From DRKI01 sp011051875 (lineage in GTDB: Bacteria > Desulfobacterota > Desulfobulbia > Desulfobulbales > Desulfobulbaceae): a stretch of DNA of 64,000 nt. Each line of letters starts with the position of its first letter. Position 1 is the first letter of the stretch. Positions 17,590 to 26,190 of the stretch are shown here, piece by piece. The notes below the pieces were generated by a model that had not been told where the DNA came from, searched no databases, and was given only the letters and a program-made list of their open reading frames with translations. The stretch covers positions 1 to 64,000 of the forward strand of contig JALXDL010000109.1 of NCBI GenBank assembly GCA_026990385.1, given 5' to 3'. The translations under genes were made by a program, and so were the position numbers.

Positions 17590-18209
17590 CTGTATCCCTT
17601 TCTGTCCATCAGTTCCAGGACCGCCTGCCGGATCTCTGCCTGTACCGCGTCCAGGGGCGCGGATGCATCGATGCGCCTGATATACTCCCGGGAAAAGGAG
17701 GCAAAGAGGCGCGCCACCCTGCGCAACTGGTCGAGCTGCTCGAAATCATTCAACTGCTCGCCCCGAAGTTCCCGGATCCTGGCCAGGCTCTGTTTAGGTT
17801 CCATGGTCAGCAGCAGCACCAGGTCCGGTTCGGGGGCAAAACTGTTGGCGGCAAAGACCTGGTCCGGGTCACAGCCGGCAGCGCCCTGGTAGGCCGCGGT
17901 GGAAAAGTAGTAGCGGTCAGTGAGCACGATCCTGCCGGCGGCCAGGGCCGGCTCGATGCAGTCGCGCACATGCTGTCTGCGATCCCGGATAAAAAGCTCC
18001 AGCTCCTCTTCCGGGGTGCACCTTCCCCGGTCCAGGTAGAGCGCCCTGATCCGGCGGCCGTATTCACCATCCGTGGGCTCCCTGGTCGCCACCACCTCGC
18101 ATCCCATGCCCTTCAGGAAATCCGCCAGCCGGGCCAGCTGGGTGGTCTTGCCGGTCCCGTCGACGCCTTCAAAGGCGATGAGCAGCCCCCGCCCTCTCAT
18201 AGTTCGCAT
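17577..18209 (-). CDS. tmk: Thymidylate kinase
   Basis: A 210-residue P-loop kinase: FEGVDGTGKTTQ (Walker A), the DR(Y/F) block in LTDRYYFSTAAYQGAAG, and a lid region RIRELRGEQLNDFEQ. It phosphorylates dTMP to dTDP. Two ATGs are possible, at 18209 and at 18200; the second overlaps the pdxA stop as ATGA. I keep 18209 because AGGA stands 8-9 bases upstream. Its 3' end overlaps the TPR lipoprotein gene. Confidence 0.93.
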   Translation of the reverse strand: MRTMRGRGLLIAFEGVDGTGKTTQLARLADFLKGMGCEVVATREPTDGEYGRRIRALYLDRGRCTPEEELELFIRDRRQHVRDCIEPALAAGRIVLTDRYYFSTAAYQGAAGCDPDQVFAANSFAPEPDLVLLLTMEPKQSLARIRELRGEQLNDFEQLDQLRRVARLFASFSREYIRRIDASAPLDAVQAEIRQAVLELMDRKGYRCGT

Positions 18210-19195
18210 ACCTGTTTCCTGTTGGCCGTGATCAATGCCGCCATCCTGCAGGCCTCGGCAAGGCTCGAGGGATCGGCCACTCCCCTGCCGGCAATGTCAT
18301 AGGCCGTGCCGTGGTCCACCGAGGTCCTGACGATGGGCAGGCCCAGGGTGACATTGACGCCGTCACTGAAGTGGAGCAGCTTGAAGGGGATCAGCCCCTG
18401 GTCATGATACATGGCCACCACGGCATCACAATGACCCGAGGCCGCCCGGTGAAAGACCGTGTCCGGCGGCCAGGGACCGCTCACCGCCGCGGATGCTGCA
18501 CAGTCATTCACGGCCGGGGTGATGACCAGTGCCTCCTCGTCCCCGAACATCCCGTCTTCGCCGGCATGGGGATTGAGGCCGGCCACCGCGATCCGCGGCT
18601 GCGGGATGGCGAAATCGCGGCGCAGGGAATCCGCGGTCGCCCTGATACACGCGGCCACCCGCTCCCGCGTGAGCAGGGCCGGCACCCGCGCCAGCGGCTC
18701 ATGGATGGTCGCCAGGACCACCTTGAGGCTGCGGCCCGCCATCATCATCCAAAAATCATCGCTCCCTGTCAAGCGGGCAAGCATCTCGGTATGACCGGGA
18801 AAACGATAGCCGGCCCGGTTGAGGGCGGTCTTGGTGATGGGACAGGTGACCATGCCGGCAAGTGTTCCCTGCCGGATCAGCCGCACCGCCTCCTCGATGT
18901 AACGGGCCATGGCCCGGCCGGTATCGAGGCCGGGTTGGCCCCACTGGAGGCGGTCAGCGGCAAGATGCGAGAGTTCGAGCACCGGAACCGTGCCGGCGGG
19001 CGCCTCGGCGCCGGGTTGCCACGGGACCATGGCCACGGTCAGGCCGAGCAGCTCCGCGGTCGCACGCAGCACGCCAATATCGCCCAGGACCACGAACCTG
19101 CTGCCGGCCGGCCGGGGGAAGTCGAGATAAAACTTGAGGATGATTTCGGGCCCGATTCCCACCGGGCAGCCCATGGTTATGCCGATAGTATCCAT
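18197..19195 (-). CDS. pdxA: 4-hydroxythreonine-4-phosphate dehydrogenase
   Basis: A 332-residue PdxA: the start GITMGCPVGIGPEI, the metal and substrate histidines in FPGHTEML, GLNPHAGEDGMFG and AMYHDQGLIPFK, and the ending TSVDHGTAYDIAGRGVADP. It oxidises 4-phosphohydroxy-L-threonine in pyridoxal-phosphate synthesis. The start ATG 19195 has no clear ribosome site. The gene overlaps tmk by 13 bases. Confidence 0.95.
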   Translation of the reverse strand: MDTIGITMGCPVGIGPEIILKFYLDFPRPAGSRFVVLGDIGVLRATAELLGLTVAMVPWQPGAEAPAGTVPVLELSHLAADRLQWGQPGLDTGRAMARYIEEAVRLIRQGTLAGMVTCPITKTALNRAGYRFPGHTEMLARLTGSDDFWMMMAGRSLKVVLATIHEPLARVPALLTRERVAACIRATADSLRRDFAIPQPRIAVAGLNPHAGEDGMFGDEEALVITPAVNDCAASAAVSGPWPPDTVFHRAASGHCDAVVAMYHDQGLIPFKLLHFSDGVNVTLGLPIVRTSVDHGTAYDIAGRGVADPSSLAEACRMAALITANRKQVCEL

Positions 19196-19251
19196 AGTGA
19201 TGCAGCCGGCCGGGAGGATACAGGATGCCCCTTGCGATTCCTCCCCGGGGT

Positions 19252-19635
19252 TCAGTAATCGGGATGGAAGGCGTCCTCGAGAACGTCCACCCGGATCCGG
19301 CCGTCCCGGTCCCGGGTCACCGCGACCACGTCGAACCGGGCCGTCTCGTTCTCCAGGTGGTGACGGGCGATATAGTCGGTGGCGACCAGGACGAGCTGGT
19401 GCTGCTTGCGCCGGTCCACGGCCTCGAACGGCGTGCCGTACCGGTCCGACTGCCGGGTCTTGACCTCGATGAAGACCAGCTGGCCGCGATGGCGGGCAAC
19501 GAGGTCAACCTCGCCGAAGCGGCGGCGATAGTTCCGGGCCAGGATGCGGTAGCCCCGCCGCTCGAGGCAGGCAGCGGCCAGCTCCTCGCCCCGACGTCCC
19601 AGCGGCATGGTGTTTTTCGCTCCCCGGCCGGCCAT
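19252..19635 (-). CDS. yraN: YraN family (UPF0102) endonuclease-like protein
   Basis: A 127-residue protein with the UPF0102 restriction-endonuclease-like fold. GRRGEELAAACLERRGYRILARNYR is followed by the catalytic-type GEVDLVARHRGQLVFIEVKTR (Asp and ExK). The cellular role of the family is not established. I start at ATG 19635, 7 bases after the rnhB stop; the frame is open further upstream but only inside rnhB, and an internal ATG at PLGRRG is the alternative. It is adjacent to rnhB, as in many bacteria. Confidence 0.85.
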   Translation of the reverse strand: MAGRGAKNTMPLGRRGEELAAACLERRGYRILARNYRRRFGEVDLVARHRGQLVFIEVKTRQSDRYGTPFEAVDRRKQHQLVLVATDYIARHHLENETARFDVVAVTRDRDGRIRVDVLEDAFHPDY

Positions 19636-19642
19636 CACCCTG

Positions 19643-20344
19643 TCACCACAGTCCCTGCTGTTGCGGCGAGGCAGAGGTGTCCTCGAAAAACTCGCGTACT
19701 CCCCTGAAGGTCCGCCGGTGGATCGGGCAGGGGCCGTGCTCCACCAGGGCATGCCGGTGCTCCCGGGTCGGATAGCCCTTGTTGCGCAGAAAGTTGTAGA
19801 CCGGGTATTGCCGGTGGTACTGCTCCATCAACCGATCCCTGGTCTCCTTGGCGACAATGGAGGCCGCGGCAATGGAAGCGCTCCTGGATTCGCCCTTGAC
19901 CAGGGCAAGCTGCGGCAGGGCCATGGGCACGGTGAACTTGCCGTCAACGAGGAGAAAGCCCGGCAGGCCGCTGTCCAGGCAGGCCTCGGCCGCGCGCTTC
20001 ATGGCCTGCAGCGATGCCTGGAGGATATTGAGCCGGTCGATCTCGGCCGCATCGACCACCGAGACCCCTATCCGGGCGCCGCAGTCCAGGACATAGGCGT
20101 GCAGCTCGCGGCGGCGGCGGGCGCTGAGCTGCTTGGAGTCACGGAAGCGGCCATAGTCGCAGGCCGGAGGCAGGATGACACAGGCGGCCACCACCGGACC
20201 GGCAAGCGGACCGCGGCCGGCCTCGTCCAGTCCGGCGATATCGGTAAACCCCTGCCGGACGAGATCCTTTTCGTAATGAAAGGTATCCACTGCTTCGTCA
20301 CCCGGGGCAACAAAAGCAAAAGAGGCACACGGCTCCCTGTTCAT
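19643..20344 (-). CDS. rnhB: Ribonuclease HII
   Basis: A 233-residue RNase HII: AGLDEAGRGPLAGPVVAA (the DEAGRG motif with the first two catalytic acids), LLVDGKFTVP, KGESRSASIAAASIVAKETRD and the C-terminal GYPTREHRHALVEHGPCPIHRRTF. It incises at single ribonucleotides in DNA and cleaves RNA-DNA hybrids. The N-terminal 30 residues are longer than usual, so a later start is possible. It sits between rplS and yraN, a conserved order. Confidence 0.94.
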   Translation of the reverse strand: MNREPCASFAFVAPGDEAVDTFHYEKDLVRQGFTDIAGLDEAGRGPLAGPVVAACVILPPACDYGRFRDSKQLSARRRRELHAYVLDCGARIGVSVVDAAEIDRLNILQASLQAMKRAAEACLDSGLPGFLLVDGKFTVPMALPQLALVKGESRSASIAAASIVAKETRDRLMEQYHRQYPVYNFLRNKGYPTREHRHALVEHGPCPIHRRTFRGVREFFEDTSASPQQQGLW

Positions 20345-20388
20345 CGGAAATCCATGTGCCTCCGGGGTGCCAAGGATAGCCTGCCGGC

Positions 20389-20742
20389 TCAGCGCACGCG
20401 CCGCTCCCGGATACGGGCGGCCTTGCCACGACGTTCACGCAGGTAGTAGAGCCTGGAACGCCGAACCCGGCCCAGGGAAACCACCTCGATCTTCTCGATC
20501 CGGGGTGAGTGCAGGGCAAAGGTCTTTTCCACGCCCACACCGTGTGAGATCTTGCGCACAGTGAAGCTGGCATTCATCTTGCCGCGCTTGCGCTTGAGCA
20601 CCACGCCCTGGAAGACCTGGACACGCTCCTTGTTGCCCTCGATGATACGGATATGGACCTTGACCGTATCGCCGGGGCGAAACTCGGGATGGTCAAAACG
20701 CATCTGCTCCTGGTCGATCTTGTCGATGATATTCATTGCCAT
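20389..20742 (-). CDS. rplS: 50S ribosomal protein L19
   Basis: A 117-residue L19: FRPGDTVKVHIRIIEGNKERVQVFQGVVLKRKRG, then SPRIEKIEVVSLGRVRRSRLYYLRERRGKAARIRE. It lies at the 30S/50S interface. I use ATG 20742 (MAMNIIDKIDQEQ), which matches family length; the frame remains open to 20880 through an AT-rich stretch that is probably leader and promoter. It is separated from the upstream SPOUT methyltransferase by about 290 bases, so it may have its own promoter. Confidence 0.96.
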   Translation of the reverse strand: MAMNIIDKIDQEQMRFDHPEFRPGDTVKVHIRIIEGNKERVQVFQGVVLKRKRGKMNASFTVRKISHGVGVEKTFALHSPRIEKIEVVSLGRVRRSRLYYLRERRGKAARIRERRVR

Positions 20743-20965
20743 GTCTCTCGATTCACGGGTACAGGCTTTCCGTACCCGATGGATGCCTCCACTCCATCCG
20801 GCTCGGCACAGGCCGATGATTATTGTATAATGAACTTTTTCAAATATAACTATAAATACAACCCGGCATGACCCGGCCATGCCATGCGATCGGCCCGGTC
20901 ACGACAACCCGTCAACGTAAACGGTCGCAGGGCACCCCGTCCGGCCACTGCGAACAACGCCCGCT

Positions 20966-21006
20966 CCATGCCCGCAGGAACGGGCGTGACCACGTGACAC
21001 CGCACA
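20966..21006 (+). repeat. Diverged copy of the palindromic repeat found at the window end
   Basis: This stretch in the 293-base gap between rplS and the SPOUT methyltransferase gene matches 63810-63847 closely. Both share ATGCCCGCAG, CGGGC, ACC and CGTGACACCGCA in the same order with small indels. The GCCCG/CGGGC hairpin is kept (loop CAGGAA) but the second palindrome is degraded. The rest of the gap holds an AT-rich tract at 20815-20865, probably the rplS promoter region; I could not fix a -35/-10 pair there. Confidence 0.6.
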
Positions 21007-21035
21007 GCAGGGCCAGGAGCGGGGATCTTCTTGTC

Positions 21036-21641
21036 TCAGGCGCAACCTTCCTTGTTTCCGGTCTTCTGTCCTTCGCTTTCCCGGCACCCAAGCAACCGGT
21101 CCAGGACAATGGCCGCGGCAGAACGGACCGAAAGGTGATTGTAGTCGCCCGGCCCGCAGATGGGTGGCAGGCTCGCATCGGCGCGGGCCAGCAGCTCGGG
21201 AGCCAGGCCCCAGGCGGTTCCAAAGAGCAGCAGCACCGGCCGGGATTCGGACAGCCGCTGCCGCAGCGCATGGAAGGCCACCTCTTTCTCGCCCGGCCTG
21301 GCGCAGGTTGCCACCAGCATGGGCCGCATGCCCCAGCGCTCGGTCATTGCCGCCACGGCCTCGTCCAGCCCGGAACAGACCCGGATGATAGCCAGGGCGC
21401 TGCATCGGTCCGGATTGGCCCGGCTGCCGTATCCCTCGGTCCAGTGCCCGATGATGCGCCTGGCAAGCTCCCGCTGCCGGGCAAAGGGGGTGACCACCCA
21501 GTAGGTCCCCACGCCATAGGTGCGCCCGGCCCGGGCGATATCATGCAGGTCCAGGTTGGTGACCGCGGAGCCGATGGTCTCCCCCCTGCGGTTGACCACA
21601 GGGTAGTGGACCAGGGCCAGGTCCAGCCGCAGATCCCTCAT
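21036..21641 (-). CDS. SPOUT-type RNA methyltransferase (PF09936-like) linked to trmD
   Basis: A 201-residue protein matching the SAM-dependent RNA methyltransferase family seen next to trmD in Desulfobacterota and Aquificae. Features are DLALVHYPVVNRRGETIGSAVTNLDLHDIARAGRTYGV at the start and the knot region VLLLFGTAWGLAPELLARADASLPPI, GDYNHLSVRSAAAIVLDRLLG, whose GTAWGL and LSVRSA loops resemble the SAM-binding trefoil knot. The RNA target is unknown to me. The ATG overlaps the trmD stop as ATGA. Confidence 0.82.
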   Translation of the reverse strand: MRDLRLDLALVHYPVVNRRGETIGSAVTNLDLHDIARAGRTYGVGTYWVVTPFARQRELARRIIGHWTEGYGSRANPDRCSALAIIRVCSGLDEAVAAMTERWGMRPMLVATCARPGEKEVAFHALRQRLSESRPVLLLFGTAWGLAPELLARADASLPPICGPGDYNHLSVRSAAAIVLDRLLGCRESEGQKTGNKEGCA

Positions 21642-22399
21642 GTCGCTCGTGCCCCGGCCTTCTCGACCTCTTCGAGCAGCCCTTCCCTGGCAAGCAGTTT
21701 TCTCTCACCGGCCGTGAACCGGACCATGGCCAGCATGTCGGGCCGCCGTGCCAGGGTCTCCCGGATCGATTCGAGGAACCGGTACCGGCTGATGGCGGCA
21801 TGGTCGCCGGAGAGCAGAACCTCCGGCACCCCGCTGCCCTCGAAGACCCGCGGCCGGGTGTACTGGGCGTGCTTGAGCAGGCCGCGGCTGAAGGTATCAT
21901 TGGCTGCCGAGTCACGGCAGCCGAGCACCCCGGGCAGGAGCCGGGTCACGGAATCGATGACCACCATGGCCCCCAGTTCACCGCCGGTGAGGATATAGTC
22001 GCCTATGGAAAGCTCCTCGTCCACGTAGTGGCGGCGAAACCGCTCGTCAACCCCCTCGTAGCGGCCGCAGACCAGGATCAGCCTGGAGAGGCCGGCATAT
22101 TCCTCGGCCACCCGCTGGCTGTACGTCCGGCCGCGGGGCGAGAGCAGGACCACCGGCCCGGCGTCTCCATCGTTCCGGACCGCCTGCAGGCAGGCGGCCA
22201 GGGGTTCCGGCTTCATGACCATGCCCTCACCGCCGCCAAAAGGGCGGTCATCGGTCATCCGGTGGCGGTCCGTGGCATACTCGCGGATATCATGCAGCCT
22301 GACCGTGATCAGGTCCCGCGCCAGGGCGCGCCGCAGGATTCCCTCCTGCAGTACCGAACCGAACAGGTCCGGGAAGATGGTCAGGACGTCAAAACGCAT
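21638..22399 (-). CDS. trmD: tRNA (guanine37-N1)-methyltransferase
   Basis: A 253-residue TrmD: MRFDVLTIFPDLF, then RPFGGGEGMVMKPEP, LLSPRGRTYSQ, LVCGRYEGVDERF, and the knot segment ELSIGDYILTGGELGAMVVIDSV. It methylates G37 of tRNAs to prevent frameshifting. I start at ATG 22399, the normal N-terminus; the frame continues to a TTG within rimM. No strong ribosome site precedes it, so coupling to rimM (26-base gap) is likely. Confidence 0.96.
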   Translation of the reverse strand: MRFDVLTIFPDLFGSVLQEGILRRALARDLITVRLHDIREYATDRHRMTDDRPFGGGEGMVMKPEPLAACLQAVRNDGDAGPVVLLSPRGRTYSQRVAEEYAGLSRLILVCGRYEGVDERFRRHYVDEELSIGDYILTGGELGAMVVIDSVTRLLPGVLGCRDSAANDTFSRGLLKHAQYTRPRVFEGSGVPEVLLSGDHAAISRYRFLESIRETLARRPDMLAMVRFTAGERKLLAREGLLEEVEKAGARAT

Positions 22400-22424
22400 G
22401 GAGTCCGCGGTCCGGGTGTCCGGT

Positions 22425-22943
22425 TCAGCCGTTGATCTCAAGCAGGCCCGGCGGCAGGTTCAGCACCACCCGGTCCGCCTCGATCCGGACCAGGAACTCG
22501 GAGACCAGGGGCAGCAGGTGTTCCCGGCTCCCGTCCCTGACCACCAGGATATCATGGGCGCCGGTGGCCATGATCCCGGTCACCTCGCCCACCGCGTCTC
22601 CCTCTTCGGTCACCACCAGCTTGCCCTCGAGCTCGTGGAGATAGAATTCATCCTCGGCCGGCTCCGGCAGGTCTTCACGCCGCAGCCAGACCTGCTCGCC
22701 CACCAGTTCTTCCGCCTGGTTGCGGCTGACACACCCCTCGAGCCGGAGCAGGACCTGGTTGCCCTGGATCCTGGCCTGTTCGTTGACAAAGGGCCGCCTG
22801 GGCGCATCCTCCCCGGCGGCAAGGTAGAGGACCCTGTATTGCCTGAAGTTGCCGGGATCGTCGGAATAGGGGTAGACCTTGATCTCGCCCCTGATGCCGT
22901 GCGCCCGGGTCACCTTGCCAAGCAGAATGAAGTCATCGCCCAT
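22425..22943 (-). CDS. rimM: Ribosome maturation factor RimM
   Basis: A 172-residue RimM with the N-terminal LLGKVTRAHGIRGEIKVYPYSDDP and the C-terminal PRC-barrel segment VTEEGDAVGEVTGIMATGAHDILVV, ending LPPGLLEING. It assists 16S rRNA processing of the 30S head near S19. It lies 2 bases after khpA and before trmD, the standard order. Confidence 0.95.
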   Translation of the reverse strand: MGDDFILLGKVTRAHGIRGEIKVYPYSDDPGNFRQYRVLYLAAGEDAPRRPFVNEQARIQGNQVLLRLEGCVSRNQAEELVGEQVWLRREDLPEPAEDEFYLHELEGKLVVTEEGDAVGEVTGIMATGAHDILVVRDGSREHLLPLVSEFLVRIEADRVVLNLPPGLLEING

Positions 22944-22945
22944 GG

Positions 22946-23176
22946 CTACTCGACGATTTCAAGGCGCGAGCGCTTCTCCTCCCTGGCGGCCGCGGCGGCA
23001 AGCACGGTCCGCATGGCCCGGGCCGTCCGTCCCTGTTTGCCGATCACCTTGCCGAGGTCGTCGCGTGCAACACGCAGTTCCACGGTAACGCACCCCTCTT
23101 CCTCGCGCAGGCTGGTATTCACGGCATCGGGGTGATCGACCAGCCGGGCGGCGATAAAGGTTATCAACTCCTTCAT
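22946..23176 (-). CDS. khpA: KH-domain RNA-binding protein KhpA
   Basis: A 76-residue protein consisting of one KH domain with the RNA-binding loop GKVIGKQGR (GXXG). Its position between rpsP and rimM is conserved. KhpA, often with KhpB, binds many small and messenger RNAs. The ATG directly abuts the rpsP stop. Confidence 0.92.
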   Translation of the reverse strand: MKELITFIAARLVDHPDAVNTSLREEEGCVTVELRVARDDLGKVIGKQGRTARAMRTVLAAAAAREEKRSRLEIVE

Positions 23177-23431
23177 CTAGGCAGACTCGGCCTGGAGGGC
23201 GTGTCTCTTTATGAGACTCTGCACCGTGGTGGTGGGCTTGGCGCCCTTGCCCATCCACGCCTGCAGCTTGTCACTGTCGATCTTGATATCGGCCGGATCC
23301 TGCATGGGATCATAGGTGCCTACGATATCAAGAAACTTGCCGTCGCGCGGAGCCTGGCTGTCAGCCACAACAATACGGTAGAAGGGATGTTTCTTGCGGC
23401 CTTTGCGGGTCAAACGGATACGTACTGCCAT
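23177..23431 (-). CDS. rpsP: 30S ribosomal protein S16
   Basis: An 84-residue S16: MAVRIRLTRKGRKKHPFYRIVVADSQAPRDGKFLDIVGTYDP. It is an early 30S assembly protein. It is the first of the rpsP-khpA-rimM-trmD-SPOUT run, 88 bases after ffh on the same strand. Confidence 0.97.
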   Translation of the reverse strand: MAVRIRLTRKGRKKHPFYRIVVADSQAPRDGKFLDIVGTYDPMQDPADIKIDSDKLQAWMGKGAKPTTTVQSLIKRHALQAESA

Positions 23432-23519
23432 TGTTCAACTATCCTCCAGTGGATATTTTCTCTTGTTTTCTGCTGGCTGCCGGAACCGAACCGGAACCGT
23501 GCCGGTCACGGATGAAGGG

Positions 23520-24869
23520 CTAACGGGCAAGTCCCTTGGGCAGCTTCCGGCGCCTGCCGCCGCGCATGACCGATTTGCCCTTGAATTTCTTCATCATCTT
23601 CAGCATCATGGTATAGCTCTTCAGGACCCGGTTCACCTCGGCGACACTGGTGCCCGAGCCCCTGGCGATGCGCTGCCTGCGGCTGGCATTGATGATCCGG
23701 TGGTTCATGCGCTCCTTCCTGGTCATGGAACGGATGATGGCCTCGGTCTTGACCAGCTCCTTCTCGTCCGGCCGCGGGGCATCCTTGAGCTGCTTGAGCT
23801 TGTTGATCCCGGGGATCATGTCCATGAGCTGTTCCAGGTTGCCCATCTTCTTGATCTGCTGGATCTGGTCCAGGAAATCCTCCAGGGTAAAGGCGTTCTT
23901 CTGGATCTTGCGTGCCAGCTTGCGGGCCTTTTTCTGATCAACGACCGCCTCGGCCTTTTCGATCAGCGACAGGACATCGCCCATGCCCAGGATACGGGAC
24001 GCGGCCCGGTCAGGATGAAAGACCTCGATGGCATCCAGGGACTCGCCGACACCGACGAACTTGATGGGCTTGCCGGTCACCTTCTTGACCGAAAGCGCGG
24101 CGCCGCCCCGGGCGTCACCTTCCATCTTGGTCAGGATGACACCGGTGATCTCCAGGTCCTCGTTGAACCTGGCGGCAACGGTCACCGCATCCTGGCCGGT
24201 CATGGCATCGGCCACGAACAGGACCTCGGTCAGGGGCACGGCACGACTGATCTCGCGCAGCTCGGTCATCAACGCCTCGTCCACGTGCAGGCGGCCCGCG
24301 GTGTCGATGATCACGGTATCATACTGCTTTGCCTCGGCCTCGGCCACGGCGCGGCGGGCGATGTCCACCGGGTTCTGCTCGGTCGAGGAGGGAAAGACCG
24401 GCACCTCCACCTGCTGGCCCAGGACATGGAGCTGCTCAATGGCCGCAGGCCGGTAGACATCGGCAGGCACCAGGAACGGTTTGCGCCCCTTGGCCTTGAG
24501 CTGGCGCGCCAGCTTGGCGGCCGTGGTGGTCTTGCCCGAGCCCTGGAGACCGGCAAGCATGATGGTGACCGGCTGCCGGCCGTCCAGGCGCAGGCCGGCG
24601 GTCTCGCTGCCGAGCAGGGTGACCAGCTCGTCGTGCACGACCTTGATCACCTGCTGGCCCGGAGAGAGGCTGGCCAGGACATCCCGGCCCACCGCCTTTT
24701 CCGTCACCGCGGCGACAAAGTCCTTTACTACCTGGTAGTTGACGTCGGCCTCCAGGAGGGCGGTGCGCACCTCGCGCATGGCATCCTGGATATTCTCCTC
24801 GGTCAGCTTGCCGTGGCCACGGAGCTTCTTGAATACGCCTTCCAGGCGATCAGTAAGATTTTCGAACAT
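23520..24869 (-). CDS. ffh: Signal recognition particle protein Ffh
   Basis: A 449-residue SRP GTPase. It has an N-terminal four-helix domain, a G domain with GLQGSGKTTTAAKLA (G1), DTAGRLHVDEALM (G3), TKMEGDARGG (G4) and GVGESLD, then a methionine-rich M domain (MGNLEQLMDMIPGINKLK, SMTRKERMNHRIINASRRQRIARGSGTSVAEVNRVLK) that binds SRP RNA and signal sequences. I did not find the SRP RNA gene in this window. Confidence 0.97.
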   Translation of the reverse strand: MFENLTDRLEGVFKKLRGHGKLTEENIQDAMREVRTALLEADVNYQVVKDFVAAVTEKAVGRDVLASLSPGQQVIKVVHDELVTLLGSETAGLRLDGRQPVTIMLAGLQGSGKTTTAAKLARQLKAKGRKPFLVPADVYRPAAIEQLHVLGQQVEVPVFPSSTEQNPVDIARRAVAEAEAKQYDTVIIDTAGRLHVDEALMTELREISRAVPLTEVLFVADAMTGQDAVTVAARFNEDLEITGVILTKMEGDARGGAALSVKKVTGKPIKFVGVGESLDAIEVFHPDRAASRILGMGDVLSLIEKAEAVVDQKKARKLARKIQKNAFTLEDFLDQIQQIKKMGNLEQLMDMIPGINKLKQLKDAPRPDEKELVKTEAIIRSMTRKERMNHRIINASRRQRIARGSGTSVAEVNRVLKSYTMMLKMMKKFKGKSVMRGGRRRKLPKGLAR

Positions 24870-25242
24870 ATCGTATCACCCGTGGACCGGAAGACATGCA
24901 GGCTCCCGGATACTTGGCAGGGGGCAGGGCCGGAATAGCGGCCATACCGCCTGATAAACCACCATGGCTGGGCCGGCCTGTCACCGCCCAGCCGCAACAA
25001 CGCATGGAAGTGGCGCCTCTGTTGTCACTGCGGTCGGCTGTTTTCGCAGCACGGCTGGGATCAATTACCGTTCAGCCGAAACGGACAATAGTGCCTGCCC
25101 TGTCGCTGCGGGCGAGTCAGGACGACGGTCTGGAGGAACCCTTTGCCAGGGACTGACCAGTTCTGGTTTGAGCCAAAACTCAAAATTTTTACACTACCTT
25201 CCCTGCCATGTCAAGGAAGAAGCGATATTATCCGGCCCGCAA
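24870..25242. other. Intergenic region between ffh and fabD, no gene seen
   Basis: These 373 bases hold the upstream region of ffh and the downstream region of fabD. I see no conserved ORF, no tRNA and no hairpin with a T-run. Open frames crossing it on the plus strand continue antisense into fabD or ffh and look spurious. Confidence 0.5.
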
Positions 25243-26190
25243 TCACGAGGCAATGGCGGCCGCCACCTTCTCCAGGGCCTCGGGGGTATCGGCCTGGATG
25301 CAGGTGACACCGGAACCGCGCGGCGCGATCTTCTTCACCAGGCCGGTGAGCACCTTGCCGGGGCCGAGTTCGACAAAGACCTCGACGCCGTCGGCAAGCA
25401 TCCGGTTCATGATCTCGAACCAGCGCACACGGGAGGCGATCTGGCGGGCCATGATGGAGCGGATGGCTGCAGGGTCATCCTCCGGACCGGCGGTGACATT
25501 GAACAGAACGGGACGTGCGGGCGGATGAAAGGCGATGCTTTCCATGAAGGCGGAAAAATCGTCCACTGCGCCGGCGACCAGCGGACTGTGGTTGGCCACG
25601 CTGACCTTGAGTGCGATCACCTTGCCGCCTCTCTCGCGGCACACCGCGGCCACGCGGTCCAGGCCCTCCCTGTCCCCGGACAGGACCACCTGTTTTTCCG
25701 AATTGTGGTTGGCCACCACGCAGACCCCGGGCCCGGGACAGGCGGCGAGCAGTTCCTCGAGCTCGGCAATGGTCAATCCGAGCACCGCCATCATCCCGCC
25801 GGGGTTGGCCGCACCCTCACGTTCCATGAGCTCACCGCGGCGGGTGACCAGGGCCATGGTGTCCTCTGCGGACAGGACACCGGCGGCATGGAGGGCACTG
25901 TACTCTCCCAGGCTGTGGCCGGCCAGCCAGGCCGGTTCCAACCCTGGCAGCAGGGTGCGCAACTGCAGCCAGCAGACCAGATTGATCACGGTCAGGGCCG
26001 GCTGCAGGTACAGGACCCGGGTCAGTTCCTCCATGGGGCCCTGCCGGCAGAGCCTGCCCAGCGCCATGCCGCTTTGTTCCTCTGCCATGGCCAGCAGGCT
26101 GCGCGCCTCGGCGTTGCTTTCAAAAAACTGCGTCCCCATGCCGACATACTGCGAGCCCTGGCCCGGGAAGAGAATTGCTGTCTTCTTCAT
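25243..26190 (-). CDS. fabD: Malonyl-CoA:ACP transacylase
   Basis: A 315-residue FabD: LFPGQGSQYVGMG at the start, the nucleophile serine in LAGHSLGEYSALHAAG, the active-site histidine in VANHSPLV, and the conserved ending ELGPGKVLTGLVKKI. It loads malonyl groups onto acyl carrier protein for fatty-acid synthesis. The ATG overlaps the lspA stop as ATGA. No other fab genes follow, so it is separated from the usual fabH-fabG-acpP cluster. Confidence 0.95.
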   Translation of the reverse strand: MKKTAILFPGQGSQYVGMGTQFFESNAEARSLLAMAEEQSGMALGRLCRQGPMEELTRVLYLQPALTVINLVCWLQLRTLLPGLEPAWLAGHSLGEYSALHAAGVLSAEDTMALVTRRGELMEREGAANPGGMMAVLGLTIAELEELLAACPGPGVCVVANHNSEKQVVLSGDREGLDRVAAVCRERGGKVIALKVSVANHSPLVAGAVDDFSAFMESIAFHPPARPVLFNVTAGPEDDPAAIRSIMARQIASRVRWFEIMNRMLADGVEVFVELGPGKVLTGLVKKIAPRGSGVTCIQADTPEALEKVAAAIAS

